Part shown: positions 57,574-64,000 of the stretch, one piece after another
How positions within the stretch are numbered: the stretch's first letter is position 1
Layout: each line of letters opens with the position of its first letter
Source of the DNA: Pelobates cultripes
Lineage: Eukaryota; Chordata; Amphibia; Anura; Pelobatidae
NCBI GenBank assembly: GCA_933207985.1
Contig: OW240916.1
Location: 315,091,391-315,155,390, forward strand
DNA: 64,000 nucleotides
Direction: 5' to 3'
The notes under the pieces: model-generated
Told to the model about the DNA's origin: nothing
The model's input: only the letters and a program-made list of their open reading frames with translations
Database searches by the model: none
Position numbers and translations under genes: made by a program

Positions 57574-57611
57574 TACCGACGGGGCTCCATCCCCCTTGGT
57601 CGAGCGGAGCC
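57571..57611 (+). promoter_or_regulatory. gag-pol UGA stop with downstream stem (readthrough candidate)
   Basis: gag ends at TGA and pro-pol continues in the same frame without another stop. Nine bases after the TGA, GGCTCC (57583-57588) can pair with GGAGCC (57606-57611). An alternative GGGG/CCCC hairpin (57581-57594) overlaps. Gammaretroviruses make Gag-Pol by suppressing the gag stop with a pseudoknot about eight bases downstream, so the arrangement is what that mechanism needs. The stem is conserved in copy 1 (about 25026-25054). Confidence 0.6.
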
Positions 57612-60600
57612 TATGGTCGATGTATCAATAGGGGGAAAAAGGAGTGCGTTTATGATCGACACTGGTGCTGAACATTCGGTGGTGACTAATCAAGTTGCTC
57701 CTCCATCTGGAAGAACTATTACTGTAATAGGAGCAACTGGAAGAAGTGCTGAAAAACCGGTTCTTAAAGTCGACTCTGTACATTGGGAGGCCACGTAGTA
57801 AAACATCAATTCCTTTATATGCCTGAGTGTCCAGTCCAATTGCTGGGACGTGATATGCTATCCAAATTACAAGCGCAGATCACGTTCCTACCAAATGGAA
57901 CAACATCCTTAAAGTTTAATGGACCCTCAGGTATTATGACATTGTCCGTACCAAAGGAAGAAGAGTGGCGACTTTATACAGTGTTGACTAGCCAAAACCC
58001 GAGGAATGATGAATCCTTATTTAACATACCAGGAGTTTGGGCAGAGAACAACCCACCAGGACTGGCCCGCAATATTCCACCTATTAAAATTGAACTAAAA
58101 CTTGGGGTTTATCCAGTAAGCCTGAGACAATATCATATTCCGCAGAAGGCTAAGAAGAACATCCAATCTTATCTGGATAAGTTCATACGGTATAGTATCC
58201 TAAAATTCTGTACTTCCCCCTGGAACACCCCATTGCTGCCTGTTCAAAAGCCCGGTACAGATGAGTATCGACCTGTGCAGGACTTGAGAGCAGTCAATGA
58301 TGCGGTTGTTAGTATACATCCAGTCGTACCCAATCCATATAACCTGCTTGCTTTAATTCCGGGCGGGGCTACTTACTTTACAGTCTTAGATCTCAAAGAT
58401 GCCTTCTTTTGCCTCCGAATTGCCGCAGAAAGCCAATGTATCTTCGCTTTCCAATAGGAAAATGCTGTAACGGGCTCGAAACGCCAAATGACCTGGACAA
58501 GATTGCCCCAGGGGTTTAAAAATTCACCTACCCTATTTGGTTCAGCTCTAAGTCAAGATCTACTAGATTTCAAGTCTATCCCAGGAGAGTGTGTATTATT
58601 ACAATATGTAGATGACTTGTTGATAGCAGCAGTTACAAAGGAAGTATGTCAGCAAGCAACGCACGATCTACTACACATTCTCTGGAAGGCAGGATAAAAG
58701 GTGTCAAGAAGGAAGGCTCAGTTGTGTTTGCCAACTGTCAAATATCTGGGATTCCATATCTCTGAAGGTCAAAGAATTATGGGGCCAGAGAGAAAAGAAG
58801 CTGTGTGCCAAATACCGATACCCAGGAATAGAAGACAAGTGCGAGAATTCTTGGGGTCAGCAGGCTTCTGTAGGATATGGATTCCCAGCTACGCGATACT
58901 GGCAAAACCTCTGTATGCAGCTATCAAAGGTACAGAACACGACCCCTTCTTATGGACTCAAGAACAGCAAACGGCATTCGAAGATGTGAAGAGGGCTTTG
59001 ATGAGTGCCCCAGCATTAGGTCTACCTGACCACACACGGCCATTCTACCTGTATGTACATGAGCAAAGAAGAATGGCTGTGGGAGTATTGACACAGTACT
59101 TGGGATCATGGCAAAGACCTGTTGCCTACATGTCTAAGCAACTGGATGCAGTAGCCAGCGGACTTCCACCTTGTCTAAGAGCTGTAGCTGCAGCCGCCCT
59201 GCTAGTAGCTGAAGCCGATAAACTCACTCTGGGTCAAGAACTTTATGTACGAGTTCCACATGCAGTACAGACGTTGTTGGATTACAAAAGAAATCATTGG
59301 TTTAGTAACAGCCGTATGACCAAGTATCAAGCAATGTTGTGTGAAAACCCAAGAGTGCATTTAGAGACTGTAAATACCTTAAATCCAGCTACCCTTTTGC
59401 CACAACCTACTGAAAGTCAACATGATTGTTTGGAAGAAATGGATGAAGTATTTTCAAGTAGACCAGATCTTCGTGATTTTCCCATCCAGAACCCTGATGT
59501 TCAATATTACACCGACGGCAGTAGTTATGTAAAAGAAGGGATCCGCTATGCAGGATATGCAGTAACAACGATAGACAAGGTAATAGAAGCTCGGCCACTG
59601 GCAAAAGGAACATCAGCACAAAAGGCAGAATTGATAGCACTGACACGAGCGTTACAATTGGCTGAAGGTTTAAGAGTGAACATCTACACGGACTCCAAGT
59701 ATGCGTTTTTAACCACTCATACCCACGGAGCTTTGTATAAAGAAAGAGGACTATTGAATTCAGAAGGCAAATCAAATACGCAGCTGAGATCCTACAACTA
59801 TTGGAAGCAGTGTGGGAGCCTAAAGAAGTCGGTATTATACATTGTCGGGCGCATCTGAGAGGAGATGGTGATGTAACCAAAGGGAATCGGATGGCAGATA
59901 GTGCAGCTAAGCGTGCTGCTGAATCAGGAAGACAGGAATATGTGGGCATATAGCTGCTCTTATACCAACTCCACTGTCTCAATGGACTCCAATTTATACA
60001 GCTCAAGAAGAGGAGTGGTTAAGGACTGAACCTGGAAAGTATTTGGAGAACAAATGGTATCAGTTAGAAGATGGAAGAATAGTTATTCCAGCATCACTAG
60101 CGGTAGAAATTGTCCAAAACTATCATAACGGGACACATTCTGGGAGAGACAGTACAGAAGAATCTCTCAGAAAACATTTCTACATACCAAGATTGTCCAA
60201 CTTGACTCAGGCCATTGTACGTAGATGTGTAACGTGTGCTAAAAATAATGCAAGACAAGGACCAGTAAAGCCACCAGGAGTCCAGTTTATGGGGGGACTT
60301 CCCATGTCCGATTTACAAATTGACTATACAGTGATGCCTAAATCGGGTGGACATCGCTACCTGCTGGTAGTGGTGTGCACCTATTCAGGCTGGGTAGAAG
60401 CATGTCCTACTCGTACAGAGAAAGCAGGAGAAGTCGTGAGATTCCTGCTACGAGAAATAATACCCCGATATGGACTACCCTGTTCTATAGGATCGGACAA
60501 TGGTCCAGCTTTTGTTCATCAGTGCCTACAACAATTGACTCATATGCTTGGTATAAAGTGGAGGCTTCATACGGCATATAGACCCCAGAGTTCTGGTAAG

Positions 60601-61151
60601 GTAGAGAGAATGAATAGAACTATTAAGAATCAGTTGGCTAAAATGTGTCAGGAAACCCAACTTAAGTGGAACGTTCTCTTGCCCATAGCTCTATTGCGAA
60701 TCCGTAGTACACCTACCAGAAGGATGGGCCTCTCTCCTTTTGAAATCATGTACGGGCGACCACCTCCCGTGCTTGGTAACTTAAGGGGGGATTTGAGTCA
60801 GTTGGGAGAAGGAATTACCCGGCAGCAGGTTGTAGAGTTGGGTAAGACTATGGAGGAGGTACAGAAATGGGTACAAGATAGATTACCTGTGAATATTTAT
60901 CCCCAATTCATAGTTACCACCCAGGCGACCAAGTGTGGATTAAAGAGTGGAATAATGTGCCGTTAGGGCCCAAGTGGAGAGGTCCTTATGTTGTTCTTCT
61001 GTCTACCCCTACAGCGATAAAAGTAGCCGAAGTGGCTCCGTGGATACATCACTCCAGGGTTAAACCAGCAGCAGCCGATTCCTGGCAAGTTACAGCAAAT
61101 CCAGAGAATCCCTGCAAGATCCGGTTAAAACGCACGACTCAGTCGGAGTGA
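57574..61151 (+). pseudogene. pol: pro-pol of ERV copy 2, multiply broken
   Basis: Same protease-RT-RNase H-integrase order as copy 1, with protease DTGA, RT YVDD near 58606, RNase H YTDGSS, and integrase D,D(35)E at codons 60322, 60496 and 60604. Relative to copy 1 it has a one-base loss near 57767, TAG at 58455-58457, TAA at 58695-58697, a four-base loss near 59770, a one-base loss near 59944, and a one-base loss in a C-run near 60902. The lesions fall in protease, RT, RNase H and integrase, so no enzyme module from this copy would be complete except possibly part of integrase. Confidence 0.93.
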
Positions 61152-61180
61152 CGAGGAACCTTGTAGATTACAAATTTTAT

Positions 61181-61188
61181 TGTTTCAG
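61181..61188 (+). promoter_or_regulatory. Predicted env splice acceptor, copy 2
   Basis: tgtttcAG preceded by a T-rich tract, 170 bases before the env ATG. Same as copy 1. Confidence 0.6.
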
Positions 61189-61357
61189 AGACTTGGTAAG
61201 TGAGTGAGAAGGCCATAATAAAGCCTGTCCACTCACCAACGAGTGTATAAGTCAGGGAAAGTCTTGAGGGGACCCCTGTGAAGACGAGCAGAACTCCATT
61301 CCCTGCAGTCCTTACATCCTGGAAGCTGAGGTGCCTTCACACGGACGAAGACTGAGG

Positions 61358-63439
61358 ATGACGACGAAAGATGTATTTTTAATAATGTTTATTTATGTGT
61401 ATTTTTATATTCAGGAAGGTAGAGGTACCAACACTCCTAGCTGTGAGGTATGCATTAAGACTACAAGAACAGGTAACCATATATCCCAGACCCTAATTTG
61501 GCATTCGCAATATGAGTGTAAAGGAGATGTATCAAGATGTAGATACTTAAATATAGAATATAGTGTGTGTCATTTAGGAGTAGGAGAACCTAAGTGCTTC
61601 AGTCCTGAGTATCAACCCCGTACAATTTGGTTGACTCTCAGAAATGGAGATTCTCAGGGGACCCTAATTAATAAGACGGTATTAAAATCCGTATATTCTT
61701 CAGGTGCTCTGCTATTTGATGCGTGTAAAGCAATATCAAGTGGTAGAAAGCCGTGGAATGTATGTGGGGATCTTAGATGGGAGAGGACGTATGGGTCTAA
61801 CGATAAATATATTTGTCCCAGTAGTAAAAATAAATATGTAAGTCCAAGATGCCCAAATAGAGATTATAACTTCTGCCCATATTGGTCTTGTGTGGGGTGG
61901 GCGACTTGGGGACAGACAGCAGACAAGGACATGATTGTGACTAAGTTGCCTACTAATCCATATTGTAAGTCTATGGAATGCAATCCAATCCATATACTTA
62001 TAAATAACCCTGACAAGTTCTTAGATAAATATGGTAATTTATTTGGGTTTCAAATATATGGGACGGGTTTAGACCCTGGGACAATATTGTTTATAGGGAT
62101 AGAGACTGATACGGTAACCTCCCAAACTCATCAAGTATACCATTCCTTTTATGAAGAGATGAGCATAGATAATAAGATCCCCCATAATGCTAAAAACTTG
62201 TTCATTGATTTAGCCGAGAGTATTGCCGGTAGTCTTAATGTTACCAACTGCTATGTGTGTGGAGGTACTAACATGGGAGACCAATGGCCTTGGGAAGCAA
62301 AGGAGGTAATGTCCGGTTCTGAGGCAGTTGACCAATTAATATCTACACAAGCCGACTATCATATGAGTGTTAGAGGTAAATCTGAGTGGAGATTGAAGAC
62401 CTCCATCATAGGTTATGTTTGCATAGCGAGGAAAGGAATGATGTATAATACTTCTGTAGGAGAATTAACTTGTCTAGGGCAAAAAGCTTATGATGATGAT
62501 ACAAAGAATACAACTTGGTGGTCGGCTTCAAATGTCTCAGAACCATCTAACCCGTTTGCAAGATATGCCAATTTAAAGGACGTATGGTTTGATCTATCCA
62601 TCACATCTAACTGGAGAGCCCCAGCGAATTTGTACTGGATCTGTGGTAAGAAGGCCTATTCGGAGTTACCACAGGACTGGGAAGGGGCATGTGTGTTGGG
62701 TATGTTAAAACCATCCTTCTTCTTGTTGCCTATTGAAACAGGTGAGACTTTAGGTGTTAAAGTGTATGATGTGAATCATAGGAAGAAAAGGGGACCCATA
62801 GAGATAGGTGCCTGGGAAGATAATGAATGGCCTCCCCAGCGTATTATAGATTATTATGGGCCAGCCACGTGGGCAGAGGATGGTACCTTTGGTTATAGAA
62901 CCCCTATTTATATGCTCAACCGCATTATAAGGTTACAGGCGGTGGTTGAGATCATTACTAACGAGACATCACAAGCGCTCAATCTTCTAGCGAAGCATAA
63001 TACCAGGATGAGGACAGCAGTTTACCAAAATAGATTAGCCTTGGATTATCTTTTGGCAGTAGAGGGAGGTGTATGTGGGAAGTTTAACCTGAGCAATTGC
63101 TGTCTTCAAATAGATGACGAAGGGCAAGCAATAGCTGAGCTTACTAGCCATATGGTTAAACTAGCGCATGTGCCTACTCAGGTATGGAAAGGGTACAATC
63201 CAAGTAGTTGGTTTGGTAGCTGGTATGAGTGGTTTGGAGGGCTTAAGGCAGTGGTAGGTGGAGTCCTACTGATTTTAATGTTGTGTCTACTCCTGCCGTG
63301 TCTTATACCCTTAGTAGTTAGGTCTGTGCAAAGCCTGATAGAAAATATAGCAGAGAGGAAGGCTGCTGCACAGATAATGGCAATTTATAAATATAAGGCT
63401 CTAGATCAGGGAGAACCAATGCAGGAAGACGAGTGTTGA
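61358..63439 (+). CDS. env: Envelope glycoprotein precursor of ERV copy 2, intact (693 aa)
   Basis: ATG 61358 is chosen because a hydrophobic signal sequence (VFLIMFIYVYFYI) starts six residues later. The upstream in-frame GTG at 61331 would add nine polar residues. The surface subunit has many N-glycosylation sites and a CYVC motif (298-301), the gammaretroviral CXXC. A furin-type RKKR site (475-478) separates the transmembrane subunit. That has a heptad-repeat region, an immunosuppressive-domain-like segment (from about 554), the motif C573-x7-C581-C582, and a membrane anchor at about 629-653 followed by a cytoplasmic tail. No stop or shift through to TGA 63437-63439. Function in receptor binding and fusion is inferred from family; activity cannot be judged. 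Confidence 0.95.
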   Translation: MTTKDVFLIMFIYVYFYIQEGRGTNTPSCEVCIKTTRTGNHISQTLIWHSQYECKGDVSRCRYLNIEYSVCHLGVGEPKCFSPEYQPRTIWLTLRNGDSQGTLINKTVLKSVYSSGALLFDACKAISSGRKPWNVCGDLRWERTYGSNDKYICPSSKNKYVSPRCPNRDYNFCPYWSCVGWATWGQTADKDMIVTKLPTNPYCKSMECNPIHILINNPDKFLDKYGNLFGFQIYGTGLDPGTILFIGIETDTVTSQTHQVYHSFYEEMSIDNKIPHNAKNLFIDLAESIAGSLNVTNCYVCGGTNMGDQWPWEAKEVMSGSEAVDQLISTQADYHMSVRGKSEWRLKTSIIGYVCIARKGMMYNTSVGELTCLGQKAYDDDTKNTTWWSASNVSEPSNPFARYANLKDVWFDLSITSNWRAPANLYWICGKKAYSELPQDWEGACVLGMLKPSFFLLPIETGETLGVKVYDVNHRKKRGPIEIGAWEDNEWPPQRIIDYYGPATWAEDGTFGYRTPIYMLNRIIRLQAVVEIITNETSQALNLLAKHNTRMRTAVYQNRLALDYLLAVEGGVCGKFNLSNCCLQIDDEGQAIAELTSHMVKLAHVPTQVWKGYNPSSWFGSWYEWFGGLKAVVGGVLLILMLCLLLPCLIPLVVRSVQSLIENIAERKAAAQIMAIYKYKALDQGEPMQEDEC

Positions 63440-63510
63440 AGATTCACATCGTAGGATAAGTCTGGTCTGGTTCAAAGGTAACTTGTGGTGTATGCAAACC
63501 AAGGTTAAGT

Positions 63511-63557
63511 GATGCCTCAAGTAATTGTAAAATATCAAGAGGCATCAAAGGGGGGAA
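63511..63557 (+). promoter_or_regulatory. Hairpin plus polypurine tract, ERV copy 2
   Basis: GATGCCTC/GAGGCATC inverted repeat (63511-63518, 63539-63546) followed directly by AAAGGGGGGAA (63547-63557) at the LTR edge. Identical layout to copy 1. Confidence 0.85.
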
Positions 63558-63993
63558 TGTGGTGGAATCTCGGTAAAAATAAATTTAGTAGGCCGAGATT
63601 ACCACGTGGCATGTGTACGTGCATATGCTGACGTATCGATCAGTTGGTTGCACGAGGCAAGATACGATCAGTAGTGTACGGAGCATGTGCAAGAATACAG
63701 GATGTAGTATTCCCCTCCTCCATTGTGCTGGACAAGCCATGCGGTCAAGCAGGAAGTTAATTCTTATTTGTAATGATTGGTCAAGAGAATGTGCGGGTGG
63801 AGCTTAATATGGGAGGAGTTATGTGCCTATATAGGGAGCCTGCACTATTGTTCAGGGCTCAGAACTTGCTGTATTTTTGGTGACATTAGTCCCTCTGAGT
63901 CCCGATCGGTGATCCAATAAAGAATCTCTTCCTTCCTGAAGAAACCTGTGTCCATCCCTCTGTGCTTTGCTTCCGTCAGTTTCTCCGGTATCA
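63558..63993 (+). repeat. 3' LTR of ERV copy 2 (436 bp)
   Basis: Appears identical to 31007-31442 by eye, including all four positions where copy 1's 5' LTR differs. TATA is at about 63827-63835 and AATAAA at 63916-63921. The window ends seven bases later. Confidence 0.95.
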
Positions 63994-64000
63994 AAAGATA

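Larger units (their letters stand above)
54535..63993 (+). mobile_element. Endogenous retrovirus, copy 2 (5'-truncated)
   Basis: Same provirus family and orientation as copy 1. It starts inside the leader at the point matching copy 1 position 21992, so the 5' LTR, primer site and first 116 bases of leader are missing. It keeps the splice donor, gag, pol, env, polypurine tract and a full 3' LTR. Gag and env frames are uninterrupted; pol is broken. Without a 5' LTR it lacks its own promoter. The flank after the 3' LTR is aaagata, with no matching copy at the 5' junction, so truncation happened after or during a rearrangement. Confidence 0.95.

Noticed and set aside
61331..61357. Upstream start for env
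   Set aside because: It is a GTG codon; the ATG at 61358 directly precedes the signal sequence.

Overview
This window reads as repeat-dense, intergenic vertebrate DNA, most likely from an anuran amphibian. The reasons are the kinds of repeats present: DIRS tyrosine-recombinase retrotransposons, an L2/CR1-like LINE, an L1/Tx1-like LINE, TTAA-flanked and hAT-type short DNA transposons, and dispersed repeats I recognise from frog genomes. I found no convincing host exon, tRNA, rRNA or other RNA gene, and no bacterial-type feature. Nearly all long reading frames belong to mobile elements. There is one 100-N assembly gap (16536-16635).

Layout. 1-8.8 kb: a LINE 3' fragment carrying an exact TTAA MITE insertion, a solo LTR with 5-bp target duplication, and a larger minus-strand LINE with endonuclease, reverse transcriptase and a 2A-like peptide motif. 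9-20 kb: tandem repeats, TG-rich microsatellites, a 1.1-kb TTAA element, a 2-kb hAT-like element nested in a minisatellite, a 49-bp and a 180-bp hAT-like element. 20.2-20.8 kb: DIRS-like inverted termini. 21.4-31.4 kb: a full-length endogenous retrovirus (ERV copy 1). 32-37.5 kb: DIRS gag-like, reverse transcriptase, RNase H and recombinase remnants. 38-54 kb: largely unassigned sequence with an 1100-bp solo LTR, minisatellites, an L1-like 3' fragment with target duplication and a 307-bp hAT MITE. 54.5-64 kb: a second copy of the same ERV (copy 2), lacking its 5' LTR.

The two ERVs are the main content. They are class I (gammaretrovirus-like) proviruses: LTR - tRNA-Gly primer site - long leader with splice donor - gag - stop - pro/pol in the same frame - spliced env - polypurine tract - LTR. 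Their lesions fall in different genes. Copy 1 has a broken gag and env but a pol with only one stop. Copy 2 has uninterrupted gag and env but a pol with six lesions. The two 3' LTRs look identical by eye, while copy 1's own two LTRs differ at four positions.

I found no clearly new biological system. The best leads are the intact env and gag of copy 2, a UGA stop with a downstream stem between gag and pol, a seven-residue spacer in the Env cysteine motif, the LTR relationships, and the 2A-like motif in the LINE. All comparisons were made by eye without alignment software.
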